Assembly: GCF_004000885.1 (NCBI RefSeq)
Contig: NZ_BIMC01000001.1
Coordinates: 124,001 to 188,000 of the forward strand
Origin: Paenibacillus glucanolyticus NBRC 15330
GTDB lineage: Bacteria; Bacillota; Bacilli; Paenibacillales; Paenibacillaceae
Length of the DNA: 64,000 nt
Reading direction: 5' to 3'
The notes under the pieces were generated by a model, which worked only from the letters and a program-made list of their open reading frames with translations, ran no database searches and had not been told where the DNA came from. Both the position numbers and the translations under genes were made by a program. Numbering within the stretch: the first letter of the stretch is position 1; each line of letters opens with the position of its first letter. This document shows positions 8,134 through 16,669 of this stretch, piece by piece.

Positions 8134-8343
8134 TTATAAAGATTTATGATGGCTTCTTCGTGATCTGCGTTTTCGAAAGAAGCCATAAAGCTTATCGAGA
8201 AGACGGACATTTTTGGCGGCGCGTTGGGATTTGCTTATTCCTGTCTCGTCATAAATAACGAATCTTCCCTGACGATCAAGTTCATCCAATCTTGTCTGTT
8301 GGTACTCATGTAACTTCTCCAGCGTATATATATCGTGGTTCAT
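8134..8343 (-). CDS. Hypothetical basic small protein
   Basis: A 69-residue protein beginning MNHDIYTLEKLHEY, with a KNVRLLDKLYGFFRKRRSRRSHHK tail rich in Arg and Lys (described by position ~45-68). The ATG at 8343 is preceded by GGGAGGTC; the frame extends a little further to an ATG at 8367 without such a site. It shows no signal peptide or membrane segment. I do not recognise the family. Its own ribosome binding site and terminator support a real gene. Confidence 0.55.
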   Translation of the reverse strand: MNHDIYTLEKLHEYQQTRLDELDRQGRFVIYDETGISKSQRAAKNVRLLDKLYGFFRKRRSRRSHHKSL

Positions 8344-8497
8344 GTGACCTCCCTGCAAGACATTCATAAATTCGCTTCATCCATGCGGAATGTCTTGATA
8401 CTTTCATTATGGAGGTCCACCGAACTTGTAAAAAGTGTAAACATGAGCAGCAGATTTTCCCCTTTTAACGAACTACAGGGCTGCCGCAGGGAAGGGC

Positions 8498-9421
8498 TCA
8501 GACTTTATTCTTCTTATGAACGATAGCGGTATTCTCAATCTGAATCGTGGCATGTTCGATGTGAAACTGGGTGTCCAGAAGGTCGATGGCTTGCTGTAAA
8601 ACATCAAAGCTATCTATGTCATCTGCGATAACAACGTGGCAGCTCAAGGAGTCGAAATTGGACGTAATCGTCCAAATATGAAGATCGTGGATACCTGTAA
8701 CCCCTGTAATGGATAACAATGACTTCGTTACGGCCTCAGGGTCTACGGATGCCGGTACCCCTTCCATTAGAATATGAACCGTATTCTGTATGATTCTCCA
8801 GGCACTTTTGAGTATTAATATCGATACCAGGATGGAAATTATGGGATCGGCAATATACCAGCCGAAAGCAATCATGACAATCCCGGCGACAATAGCACCC
8901 ACAGAGCCAAGCGCATCCCCAATGACGTGAAGGTAAGCACTGCGGAGATTTACATTGTTCTTCACATCACCCGTTCGCATTAAGAACCAGGCACTGAGAA
9001 GGTTCGCTAGCAATCCGATAACGGCGATCAGCATCATGCTCCCGCTGGCAACAGTCGGAGGGTCATTGAAACGCTGGATCGCCTCCCACACGATAAATCC
9101 GGCAATGACAAACAATGCGACACCATTTAAAAGAGCCGCCAAGATTTCAAAACGGTAAAATCCATAGGTTTTATTCGGTGATGAAGGCTTTGTGGCAAAC
9201 CATAGAGCTACCAAACTGAGCAATAAAGCACTGGCATCACTTAACATATGGCCCGAATCCGATAACAGAGCCAGACTGTTGGTCAGCAATCCTCCGACAA
9301 ACTCCAGAATCATGATGCCAACCGTGATGATCAAGGCAATGCGAAGTCCTTTCTTATTCCCTGACCGGGCATGATCATGATGGCTATGATCATGTCCGTG
9401 TTGATGGTTATGTTGATGCAT
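8498..9421 (-). CDS. czcD: Cation diffusion facilitator (CzcD-type) zinc exporter
   Basis: A 307-residue CDF transporter that exports divalent metals (Zn, Co, Cd) in exchange for protons. It begins with a His-rich tail (HQHNHQHGHDHSHHDHA). Six membrane helices follow, including the TM2 motif LALLSDSGHMLSDASALL with HxxxD ligands and the TM5-region YLHVIGDALGSVG with HxxxD. A cytoplasmic C-terminal domain (GVTGIHDLHIWTITSN) completes it. ATG 9421 follows AAGGGGAG; the open frame upstream to 9487 lacks a site. A metal-regulator-like palindrome lies upstream at 9495-9514. Confidence 0.92.
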   Translation of the reverse strand: MHQHNHQHGHDHSHHDHARSGNKKGLRIALIITVGIMILEFVGGLLTNSLALLSDSGHMLSDASALLLSLVALWFATKPSSPNKTYGFYRFEILAALLNGVALFVIAGFIVWEAIQRFNDPPTVASGSMMLIAVIGLLANLLSAWFLMRTGDVKNNVNLRSAYLHVIGDALGSVGAIVAGIVMIAFGWYIADPIISILVSILILKSAWRIIQNTVHILMEGVPASVDPEAVTKSLLSITGVTGIHDLHIWTITSNFDSLSCHVVIADDIDSFDVLQQAIDLLDTQFHIEHATIQIENTAIVHKKNKV

Positions 9422-9494
9422 AATCCAAAACTCCCCTTCCAAATGAATGATGTTAACATTTTGATTAAATGGTTGTAATACAAGCATGATTTAA

Positions 9495-9514
9495 ATATGA
9501 GCATATGTTCATAT
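9495..9514. promoter_or_regulatory. ArsR/SmtB-type operator upstream of czcD
   Basis: ATATGAGCAT/ATGTTCATAT is a 20-bp near-perfect inverted repeat (one mismatch). It resembles the TGAACA-type palindromes bound by ArsR/SmtB metal sensors such as CzrA. It lies about 75 nt before the czcD start and probably overlaps its promoter. Repression relieved by Zn or Co is inferred; the regulator gene is not in the window. Confidence 0.6.
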
Positions 9515-9562
9515 ATAATGTTATTTCTTTAATTGGGAGTTGTCAAGTTTTTCCGGGAATTA

Positions 9563-9662
9563 TTCAATTGAAATTAATTTGATTCTCACTTGTTTCGTTA
9601 TCTAGTATGCTTAAGGGGCAGGCGATTTCATCATCCGGCACGGCCATATCCATTCAATTGAA
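9563..9662. repeat. Two copies of TTCAATTGAA flanking a promoter
   Basis: The 10-bp palindrome TTCAATTGAA occurs at 9563-9572 and again at 9653-9662, exactly 90 bp apart. Between them is a candidate promoter, TTGATT (9579-9584), 18 nt, TAGTAT (9603-9608), for the downstream aldolase-like gene. Paired sites around a promoter could be operators, but the sequence is AT-rich and chance is possible. Confidence 0.35.
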
Positions 9663-9682
9663 CAGAAGGAGTGACTGACCTT

Positions 9683-10786
9683 ATGAACGAGCAACATAAA
9701 TCTCTTGGCGAAGCTTATAATGAGACTACATATCCATTGATTGGGCATAGCCGCAGGAATGTCGAGGTGTTATTGGAGGCATTTCAGCCTGTGGACGGGT
9801 CTCAGGCGGGAGATATGTACGGCAATGGTGCCGTTATTGAAGATTTTCAGAAGTTTATGGCAGACGAATTAGGGAAGGAATCGGCCGTGTTTTTTCCAAG
9901 CGGAACGATGGCGCAGCAGATTGCCCTGCGGATATGGTGTGATGAAGCCGAACTGAAACGGGTAGCGTATCACCCGCTGTGCCATTTGGAGATTCACGAA
10001 GAGGATGGGCTTAAGGAGCTGCATCAGATTGAGACAATTCTCCTTGCTGGCGAGGATCGTTTGATCACACTCGAAGATGTTCAGAATCTGAATAGCGACA
10101 TTGCATGTTTGCTGCTTGAACTGCCGCAGCGTGAAATCGGAGGGCAGCTGCCCGATTACGCGGAGCTTGAGGCCATTTCGGCCTATTGTCGATCTCAAGG
10201 CATAAAGCTGCATCTGGATGGGGCAAGATTGTTTGAAATTACGCCTTATTATCAGAAAACCGCTGCAGAGATCTGCTCGCTTTTTGATAGTGTATATGTG
10301 TCGTTCTACAAGGGCATCGGAGGGATTGCCGGAGCCATTCTGGCTGGCGACAATGATTTCCTGGCTAAGTCCAAAGTATGGAAGCGACGTCATGGCGGTG
10401 ATTTGGTCAGTCTGTACCCGTATATCATCAGCTCGGAGTACTATTATAAACAGAGAATAGAGAAGATGGGCCGTTATTATGAAGAGGCCAAAGAGCTGGC
10501 GGCGATGTTTAATCAGTGTCATGCCATTGTCACTAAGCCTATAGTTCCGGTATCCAACATGTTTCATGTGTACTTTCAACTGGGCAAGAATCAGCTTGAA
10601 CCGATCCTGATGGATATTTACAATACGACCGGCATCGGATTTATCAGTTATCTTAAAGAGGCAAGTGAAGATCATTGCCAATCTGAGGTTCATATAGGGG
10701 AACGATACGGCAAGACGCCGAGGGAAGCCATTCAAGAAGCCTTCCGTGTGTTGAATGAGAAGCTGCTAGAGGCTGTGCAGCCATAA
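9683..10786 (+). CDS. Threonine aldolase / beta-eliminating lyase family enzyme
   Basis: PLP-dependent fold-type I enzyme of 367 residues, similar to low-specificity L-threonine aldolases (glycine + acetaldehyde from threonine). Visible features are GDMYGNGAVIEDFQKFMAD near the N-terminus, FFPSGTMAQQIALR (cofactor pocket), LHLDGARLFE with the PLP-ring Asp, and SFYKGIGGIAGAILAG with the Schiff-base Lys. The start at ATG 9683 has AAGGAG 11 nt upstream; a GTG at 9671 overlaps that site and is rejected. Substrate is not certain, since the subfamily includes other amino acid lyases. Confidence 0.8.
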   Translation: MNEQHKSLGEAYNETTYPLIGHSRRNVEVLLEAFQPVDGSQAGDMYGNGAVIEDFQKFMADELGKESAVFFPSGTMAQQIALRIWCDEAELKRVAYHPLCHLEIHEEDGLKELHQIETILLAGEDRLITLEDVQNLNSDIACLLLELPQREIGGQLPDYAELEAISAYCRSQGIKLHLDGARLFEITPYYQKTAAEICSLFDSVYVSFYKGIGGIAGAILAGDNDFLAKSKVWKRRHGGDLVSLYPYIISSEYYYKQRIEKMGRYYEEAKELAAMFNQCHAIVTKPIVPVSNMFHVYFQLGKNQLEPILMDIYNTTGIGFISYLKEASEDHCQSEVHIGERYGKTPREAIQEAFRVLNEKLLEAVQP

Positions 10787-10797
10787 AAAGGACCTAT

Positions 10798-11055
10798 ATG
10801 GAGAGGAGCTCATGGAAAATGATCGCCATCGGCAAAGCAGAAATCGGGGATTTACCTGCAATACTTGACCTACAGCACGATGCTTACATGAACGCTGTTG
10901 AGAACCATTATAGTGATGTTAACCGGGCAGAGCTGTTCACAGGTCACAAAAGCACGAAAAATCTCGCATTTTACGAAAGATTAGGTTATACCAAGTTTAA
11001 GGAAAAGGTTATGAATCATAACCTGACAGTGATCTATTTAGGTAAAGATATTTAA
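10798..11055 (+). pseudogene. GNAT acetyltransferase remnant with internal deletion
   Basis: Residues 8-25 (MIAIGKAEIGDLPAILDL) look like the first strand and helix of a GNAT enzyme. RAELFTGHKSTKNLAFYERLGYTKFKEK is a typical GNAT C-terminal segment (described by position ~44-70). Intact members of this type are about 150-160 residues. Here the middle, including the acetyl-CoA-binding R/Q-x-x-G-x-G/A loop, is missing and the two ends are joined in frame, leaving 85 codons. It is probably inactive. The likely translation start is ATG 10819 after GAGAGGAG. Confidence 0.7.
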
Positions 11056-11092
11056 TCAGCGTGTAAAACAAATGGATCGTGTTGTTGATCGT

Positions 11093-11127
11093 AGCCTGAG
11101 GATATAGATCCTTAGGCTTCTTTTTTG
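11093..11127 (+). terminator. Intrinsic terminator
   Basis: AGCCTGAGGAT and ATCCTTAGGCT form a stem followed by a run of T's. It ends the transcript of the aldolase-like gene and GNAT remnant. Confidence 0.8.
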
Positions 11128-11383
11128 TCACGTATACAACTATACTTGTTTCAAGTTTTCCACATATCGATCCTGACTCGCGTATAGGGGACGAGGCCCG
11201 GGTTCGTACATCCCAAACTCTTCTTGATCCCTCTCTTCTTAAATAGATAAGCGTCAGAGAATAGTGGTTACTTGTAACCGTACTACAAGGTATCCCGTGT
11301 GGGCACGTCGAATGTCCAAGATTACAAGTTGCACAAAATCATTGTGATCGAATGAACGAAGCGTGAAGGAGGGGGCCGATGAT
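11128..11383 (+). other. Upstream region of serine hydrolase gene
   Basis: About 255 bp without a gene. It contains a perfect palindrome GGTTACTTGTAACC at 11266-11279, a possible operator. No confident promoter hexamer pair was found. Confidence 0.3.
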
Positions 11384-12898
11384 ATGAGTGAGTTATTAAC
11401 CGGTATGGAATCATTGAACGGGATCCATACCTATATCGAAGAGCAGATGAAGGCGTGGAAGGTTCCCGGATTATCTGTTGCGGTTGTGAAGAATCATGAG
11501 ATCCTCATGATGGAGGGTTATGGTCATCGAAATATCGATCAGGGACTTCCTGTGACAAGTGAGACCATCTTTGCCATCGGTTCATCCACGAAAGCCTTTA
11601 CTGCGCTCGCTGCTGGAATCCTGGCGGATGAAGGGAAACTGGATTTGGACAAGCCTGTAAAGGAGTATTTCCCTACCTTCAAAATGTTTGATGCTTTTGC
11701 AACGGAGAGAATCACCATCAGGGACATGTTGTGCCATCGTTCCGGTTTACCCAGACATGATCTGATGTGGTACAATTCCGCCCTGACGAGAGAAGAGATC
11801 ATACATCGTCTGCAATATCTGGAGCCGAATGAGGATTTCAGGGCGAAGTGGCAGTATCAGAATATAATGTACATGGTGGCAGGATATCTTGTGGAATATG
11901 TAAGTGATTCTTCTTGGGAAGAGGTTGTGCAGAACCGGATATTTACACCGCTTGGTATGACCTCAAGTCAGTTCTCGGTGGATCAGACGCAGCTTCAGCA
12001 TGATTTTGCAATGCCTTACATACTTCTCGAAGAACAAGCTAAACCAATACCATTCCGCAACATCGATACCATTGGTCCGGCGGGTTCAATTAATTCCAAC
12101 ATAAAGGACTTGGCACACTGGGTAAAGTTTCAGATGAATCATGGGATCTATGATGACCAGCACATCGTGTCAAAAGAAATGCTGCAAGCTATACATTCGC
12201 CCCACATGGTATGTGACATGACGGAGATCAATCAGAACCAGACGAATATGGCGAGTTACGGTCTTGGCTGGGCAATCGAGCCATATCGCGGTTCACGCAT
12301 GGTATATCATGGAGGTAATATTGATGGGTTCACTGCTCATGTCGCCTTTATTCCGGCGGAGCAAATAGGTATCGTTGTTTTATCGAATCTCAATGGCACC
12401 CCCCTTCCCGTGCTGATTGCCAATCATATTTTTGACCGTATGCTGGGTGGAGAGGTAGAGGATTGGAGTGCGCAAGCGCTGGAAAAAATGAAAGCATCCG
12501 AGGTGGAAATTAAGCCGACAGCAGAGGGTGAGACACTTCCGGACGTGAAAGCACCCGTCATTTCATTAACGCTCTCATTACTGCATTTTACGGGAACCTA
12601 TGAACACCCGGGATACGGCAAAATGGTTGTTGAGCTGGATGAGGGAGAGCTTCGGGCAACCTTCAATTCCATGCAGTTCCCCCTCACACACGTTAGCGAC
12701 CTTCAGTTTGAACTTTATATTGCCGTGTTTAACATTAAAACGTCCGTGACCTTTCAACTGGGTTCAAACGGGCATGTTTGCCAATTTTCTACCATGTTGT
12801 TATTTGAACCTGGCACGAAGGAAATTGAATTTGTTAGAATAGAAAATAATAATGAACGATCCCATTCTTTTCAGCGAGGTGAAATGCATGGCTCATAG
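11384..12898 (+). CDS. Beta-lactamase-fold serine hydrolase (class C/PBP4* type)
   Basis: A 504-residue serine hydrolase of the class C beta-lactamase/D-Ala-D-Ala carboxypeptidase/esterase superfamily. The catalytic SxxK is in IGSSTKAFTALAAG (~63-76), the YxN motif is in YQNIMYMVAGYL, and the third motif appears as YHGGNIDGF. After ~380 there is a C-terminal beta-rich extension (DUF3471-like: FTGTYEHPGYGKM). No signal peptide is evident, so it may be cytoplasmic and act as an esterase or peptidase. ATG 11384 follows AAGGAGG; upstream in-frame GTG 11363 overlaps that site. Confidence 0.82.
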   Translation: MSELLTGMESLNGIHTYIEEQMKAWKVPGLSVAVVKNHEILMMEGYGHRNIDQGLPVTSETIFAIGSSTKAFTALAAGILADEGKLDLDKPVKEYFPTFKMFDAFATERITIRDMLCHRSGLPRHDLMWYNSALTREEIIHRLQYLEPNEDFRAKWQYQNIMYMVAGYLVEYVSDSSWEEVVQNRIFTPLGMTSSQFSVDQTQLQHDFAMPYILLEEQAKPIPFRNIDTIGPAGSINSNIKDLAHWVKFQMNHGIYDDQHIVSKEMLQAIHSPHMVCDMTEINQNQTNMASYGLGWAIEPYRGSRMVYHGGNIDGFTAHVAFIPAEQIGIVVLSNLNGTPLPVLIANHIFDRMLGGEVEDWSAQALEKMKASEVEIKPTAEGETLPDVKAPVISLTLSLLHFTGTYEHPGYGKMVVELDEGELRATFNSMQFPLTHVSDLQFELYIAVFNIKTSVTFQLGSNGHVCQFSTMLLFEPGTKEIEFVRIENNNERSHSFQRGEMHGS

Positions 12899-13066
12899 TA
12901 GAAGCACAACCGTTCAAACCGTTAAATCAGGCTCCGAGCAAAGCAGCACGGAGATAAGCGAACAAAGATTTGTTCGGAGCCTATTTCTATACCCATAGCG
13001 GCTTATATTTCATGTGAGTGCTTTGCTCGCTATTTACACGATTCTATGTAGATAGGAGCAGTGAGA

Positions 13067-13342
13067 ATGAGATATGAAAAAGCACAGTTTATTTTGCCCG
13101 AACACCTAGTCGAAATGATTCAACAATATATTGACGGCAGTTATATCTATATCCCCAGAAAGTCGGAGAATCGGAAGGCATGGGGGGAACAAACCGGGAT
13201 CAAGAAGGCTCTGAATAACCGGAATCAGATGATTCTGGAGAGCTATCTGAAGGGTGATTCCATTCAAGCCCTATCCGCGCGATATTATTTAACGGAGCCA
13301 TCCATCCGTAGAATTATTCGGAGTGAGAAAATGAAACTCTAG
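13067..13342 (+). CDS. CD3324-like small HTH protein (Mor family-like)
   Basis: A 91-residue protein: YEKAQFILPEHLVEMIQQYIDG, then YIYIPRK, then a C-terminal helix-turn-helix (GDSIQALSARYYLTEPSIRRIIR, ~60-82). This arrangement is familiar from the CD3324/Mor-activator-like family of small Firmicute DNA-binding proteins. ATG 13067 has TAGGAG upstream. It is monocistronic and ends at a strong terminator. Regulatory target unknown. Confidence 0.65.
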   Translation: MRYEKAQFILPEHLVEMIQQYIDGSYIYIPRKSENRKAWGEQTGIKKALNNRNQMILESYLKGDSIQALSARYYLTEPSIRRIIRSEKMKL

Positions 13343-13346
13343 AATT

Positions 13347-13393
13347 AAAGCGACATTTGATGATACCCACGCGGATTCATCAGATGTCGCTTT
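13347..13393 (+). terminator. Intrinsic terminator
   Basis: AAAGCGACATTTGATGA and TCATCAGATGTCGCTTT pair with one bulge, closing the CD3324-like gene. Confidence 0.8.
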
Positions 13394-13501
13394 ATGTCTT
13401 CTTTCGCGCGATCCTGATTCATTCAGAATTAAACATGAACTTGAGTTGTCAGCCTAAAGAAGCTAAGTTTAGATCAGGTATAACTAAGAAGGGAGAGCTT
13501 C

Positions 13502-14236
13502 ATGTTTATGACTCAAAACATATATGATAATGATGAATTCTTTAAAGGGTATAGTCAACTTAGCCGATCTGTCCACGGACTGGATGGTGCTCCTGAATGG
13601 TCGAGCCTGCGATCCATGCTGCCGGATCTAACCGGAGCTCATGTGCTGGATTTAGGCTGCGGGTTCGGATGGTTCAGCCGCTGGGCCAGACTACACGGTG
13701 CCACTAAGGTGTTAGGGGTCGATGTATCCGAGAACATGCTGACGCGGGGAAGGGCCGAAACGCAGGATTCTCATATTACTTATATTCGAGCCGATATGGA
13801 GGTCCTGGAATTAGAGCCGGAGTCGTATGACTTGGTCTACAGCTCCCTGGCTTTTCATTATATTAAGAACTTGTCGGGTCTGATGGGGGAAGTGTACTCA
13901 TCACTCAAACCTGGGGCAAGCTTGGTGTGCTCTGTTGAGCATCCGATATACACCGCATCGATCCGTCCTGAATGGATCCAGCATCCAAATGGATACAACA
14001 CATGGCCTGTTGATAACTACCAATATGAGGGGATGCGTACGACGAACTGGTTAGCCGATGGCGTTGTTAAGCAGCACCGGACGATGGGAACCTACTTGAA
14101 TATGATGATAGGGCTGGGTTTCACGATTACCCATGTAGAAGACTGGGGGCCGTCCGATGAACAGATCATGTCCCATCCGGAATGGGAAGAGGAATGCCAT
14201 CGCCCCATGTTTCTATTGATATCGGCAAGAAAATAG
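13502..14236 (+). CDS. Class I SAM-dependent methyltransferase
   Basis: A 244-residue Rossmann-fold methyltransferase. Motif I is VLDLGCGFGWFSRWA (~47-61), the acidic SAM-ribose residue is in VLGVDVSENML, and later motifs appear as ADMEVLELEPESYDLVYSSLAFHYI. The pattern resembles ubiquinone/menaquinone-type (UbiE-like) and small-molecule methyltransferases; the substrate cannot be told. ATG 13502 follows AAGGGAGAG. Confidence 0.85.
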   Translation: MFMTQNIYDNDEFFKGYSQLSRSVHGLDGAPEWSSLRSMLPDLTGAHVLDLGCGFGWFSRWARLHGATKVLGVDVSENMLTRGRAETQDSHITYIRADMEVLELEPESYDLVYSSLAFHYIKNLSGLMGEVYSSLKPGASLVCSVEHPIYTASIRPEWIQHPNGYNTWPVDNYQYEGMRTTNWLADGVVKQHRTMGTYLNMMIGLGFTITHVEDWGPSDEQIMSHPEWEEECHRPMFLLISARK

Positions 14237-14579
14237 GGGCTAGACGGGCCATTGTTGCAGTATACGTGGAACGCGGTATAGGATCTGGTATGGTACAGGA
14301 GGAAATGGCGTCTAAGACGAGTGTCTTGGCCGCTTTTTATATGGAACCGCGCTTTATACTGTCAGAGAAATGGTGACAAAATTATAAATATTGTTTCTTA
14401 ATGATTTACCAACATCAGGAAAACTATTAAAATAGAGGTTAACGGCATTTGCAAGAGGCTTTGCATGGGCTAGAGCATCAAGATGCGGAAGCGATTGAGG
14501 CTGAAATACGGTCTTACAGGTAAATCATCATAGACCTGTTCGTTACACATTACACAATTACTGGAGGCATCTCGTACAT
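14237..14579 (+). other. Gene-free region with possible coding remnant
   Basis: 343 bp without a convincing gene. At 14449-14523 a 24-codon frame (TTG start) reads LQEALHGLEHQDAEAIEAEIRSYR then stop. Its amphipathic, coding-like composition suggests the tail of a lost gene or a tiny ORF. GGAGG before 14580 belongs to the next gene. Nothing else was recognised. Confidence 0.3.
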
Positions 14580-15134
14580 ATGAGTCCAAAACCCGTAATC
14601 ATCGAAGAGTACAATCCGGAATGGCCAAAAAAGTTTCTTGAGATCAAAACCATACTTGAGCATACGCTTGGTAACGATGTATTGAGAATCGAGCATGTAG
14701 GGAGCACCTCCATCCCGGGGCTGGCTGCAAAACCTGTTCTGGATATCGATGTAGTGATCGATTCTATGAAATCGCTTCCTACAGTTATAGCGAAACTCGA
14801 AACCCTAGGTTATTATCATCAGGGGAATTTAGGCGTCGAGGGCCGAGAGGCTTTTGGGAGAAAGGATGATTATGTCCCCTACAGCGATGGGCTTGAATTG
14901 AAACTTGCTCAACATGTATATGTCTGCGATCAAGAAAGCCGTGAATTGCATAGGCATATTGTTTTTCGGGATGCACTCCTTCATCATCCAGAATGGGTTG
15001 TGGAATACGCCATTTTGAAGAAAGAGTTGTCCACCGTCTTCCGGCATGATCGCGAGGGCTATATGGTAGGAAAATCAGATTTTGTAAACCGAGTATTGGA
15101 GTTATCCGGAGGACAAGGAAGCCTCCTCCCATAA
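14580..15134 (+). CDS. GrpB family protein (nucleotidyltransferase fold)
   Basis: A 184-residue member of the GrpB/UPF0157 family, related to nucleotidyltransferases and sometimes fused to dephospho-CoA kinase. Hallmarks are YNPEWPKKF, IEHVGSTSIPGLAAKPVLDIDVVID (~38-62), and a C-terminal part beginning HIVFRDALLHHPE. The molecular function of the family is not firmly established. GGAGG lies upstream of ATG 14580. It is followed by a GNAT gene 25 bp downstream. Confidence 0.85.
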   Translation: MSPKPVIIEEYNPEWPKKFLEIKTILEHTLGNDVLRIEHVGSTSIPGLAAKPVLDIDVVIDSMKSLPTVIAKLETLGYYHQGNLGVEGREAFGRKDDYVPYSDGLELKLAQHVYVCDQESRELHRHIVFRDALLHHPEWVVEYAILKKELSTVFRHDREGYMVGKSDFVNRVLELSGGQGSLLP

Positions 15135-15159
15135 AATACATATCAGTGAGGTACATCGT

Positions 15160-15672
15160 ATGGAAATTATATTGAAAGTATTAGATAGCACGGAGCTTAA
15201 ATGCACCTGGAAAGAAGGATTCCAGCAGCAAAATATACACCGTTCGGAAGAGTATTATAATCTGTGTGAATTTGAAAACCAGATTGGTATTCGTGTCACC
15301 ATGTTAGCTTTTGTTAATGACAAATTGGCCGGAGTTGCCCACTTGAAATATGAATCGGACTATCCGTACTTTCGAGATCAGAACATTCCGGAGATCAATG
15401 ATCTGAACGTATTTCCTGAGTACCGAAGGAACGGTGTAGCGAACAGGATCATTGAACAATTCGAAACCATCGTGAGTAAAAAGCTGCCGCGTATCGGAAT
15501 TGGTGTGGGCTTGTACAAGGACTATGGTCCAGCACAAAGAATCTATGCCCGGCGCGGTTACATTCCCGACGGAAACGGCATTATGTACAACCTTGTGCCT
15601 GTTGTTCCCGGCGAAATGGTATGCGCTGATGATGATCTGAATTTATATCTAATTAAGGAGTTAGGGAAATAA
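15160..15672 (+). CDS. GNAT family N-acetyltransferase
   Basis: A 170-residue acetyltransferase. A central strand (AFVNDKLAGVAHLKYES), a beta-4 segment (PEINDLNVFPEYRRNGVANRI) with the acetyl-CoA-binding R-x-N-G-V-A loop, and a C-terminal YGPAQRIYARRGYIPDGNG are typical GNAT features. The substrate is unknown. It probably shares a transcript with the upstream GrpB gene. Confidence 0.82.
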   Translation: MEIILKVLDSTELKCTWKEGFQQQNIHRSEEYYNLCEFENQIGIRVTMLAFVNDKLAGVAHLKYESDYPYFRDQNIPEINDLNVFPEYRRNGVANRIIEQFETIVSKKLPRIGIGVGLYKDYGPAQRIYARRGYIPDGNGIMYNLVPVVPGEMVCADDDLNLYLIKELGK

Positions 15673-15729
15673 ATCATTTTCCACTGAGGATAAATTCTTC
15701 AATTCTTAGGATTGCCGGGAGATGGGTAC

Positions 15730-16152
15730 ATGAGATTCTTCATTCGATTAAATGTTTCGAGTTTTTTGTATGCAATGTTCCCTTTCGCAGTCCTTGAACT
15801 GATGGCCAATGTTTACCGAATCAGTCGAGTAACAGGTTGGGAGTTAAGTCATGTGAACAAGCTAATCCTGGCCTTCTGCGTGGCTGGCATCACCGTATCC
15901 AGCATTGCGTTTCCGAAGCTGATCAGGCATTGGCTGGATGGCCGTAAAGCAAGTTATTTTTCGCTTATCCTGTGGTTTCCCTATTTCGTGATACTGGTCA
16001 GTATTCTCGTTTCATGGCTGCCGATCACCGAACCAGCAGATCAACCTAACCCTGTGACAGGACTTATTGCCATGGCTGCATTGGCCTTGTACCCATTCTA
16101 CTTAGGTATCCTTCATCTGTTTGGTACTACAGCAAAAAACATGGATAGATGA
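15730..16152 (+). CDS. Four-TM membrane protein of unknown function
   Basis: A 140-residue protein with four hydrophobic segments (approximately residues 6-25, 39-60, 77-98 and 112-132). A short basic loop, PKLIRHWLDGRKAS, lies between the second and third. The frame extends to TTG 15712, but ATG 15730 has GGGAG at good spacing. I do not recognise the family. It lies 57 bp after the GNAT gene on the same strand. Confidence 0.6.
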   Translation: MRFFIRLNVSSFLYAMFPFAVLELMANVYRISRVTGWELSHVNKLILAFCVAGITVSSIAFPKLIRHWLDGRKASYFSLILWFPYFVILVSILVSWLPITEPADQPNPVTGLIAMAALALYPFYLGILHLFGTTAKNMDR

Positions 16153-16261
16153 AAAGAAGCAAACATTAAAGATGTCCAACTGATCATGGCTAAGTGACCG
16201 GGAATTTTAAGCGAGAAAACGAGAAAGACAAATAATTGATAACAAGACAGGAGATAGGATC

Positions 16262-16642
16262 ATGGATAGAGGTTTTACGCACTGCTTGCAAATCTTTCCG
16301 ACCGCTGATTTTCAAAAAACAATCGAGTTCTATGAGCGGATTGGGTTTCGTGCGGTTGCCTATCTGGATTCAGGAGAACCGCATGTGTGTCTCTATCAGG
16401 ATTCCATAGAGATCGTGTTAACCAAGTCGGAGATTGAAGTCGTGCCGAATCGGATTCGTTATGGCTACGGATATGATGCGTATTTTATTACTTGTAATCA
16501 GTACGAAATTCAGGAAGATTTAATGAACCTGGATGTGAAGATTGTCAGACCATTGTCCACGACGGATTATAACAACCATGAGTTTGTGTTTGAGGATGTG
16601 GATGGGCGCTGGATTGCCGTTGGCAAGAAACAACAAACCTGA
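16262..16642 (+). CDS. VOC family (glyoxalase/bleomycin-resistance-like) protein
   Basis: A 126-residue single VOC module: CLQIFPTADFQKTIEFYERIGF at the start, a central CLYQDSIEIVLTK strand, and EFVFEDVDGRWIAVGKK at the end, where most family members have the last metal-binding Glu. Members bind metals and small hydrophobic substrates, acting as lyases, dioxygenases or drug-binding proteins. Function unspecified. Confidence 0.8.
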   Translation: MDRGFTHCLQIFPTADFQKTIEFYERIGFRAVAYLDSGEPHVCLYQDSIEIVLTKSEIEVVPNRIRYGYGYDAYFITCNQYEIQEDLMNLDVKIVRPLSTTDYNNHEFVFEDVDGRWIAVGKKQQT

Positions 16643-16669
16643 GTGCGGATGTTAAACGGAGGCTTACAC

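Noticed and set aside
9869..10735. 288-codon open frame antisense to the aldolase-like gene
   Set aside because: It is a mirror of a well-conserved PLP enzyme, with no start site context.
14182..14376. 64-codon plus-strand frame overlapping the methyltransferase end
   Set aside because: Out of frame with the methyltransferase, composition of a shadow, no ribosome binding site.
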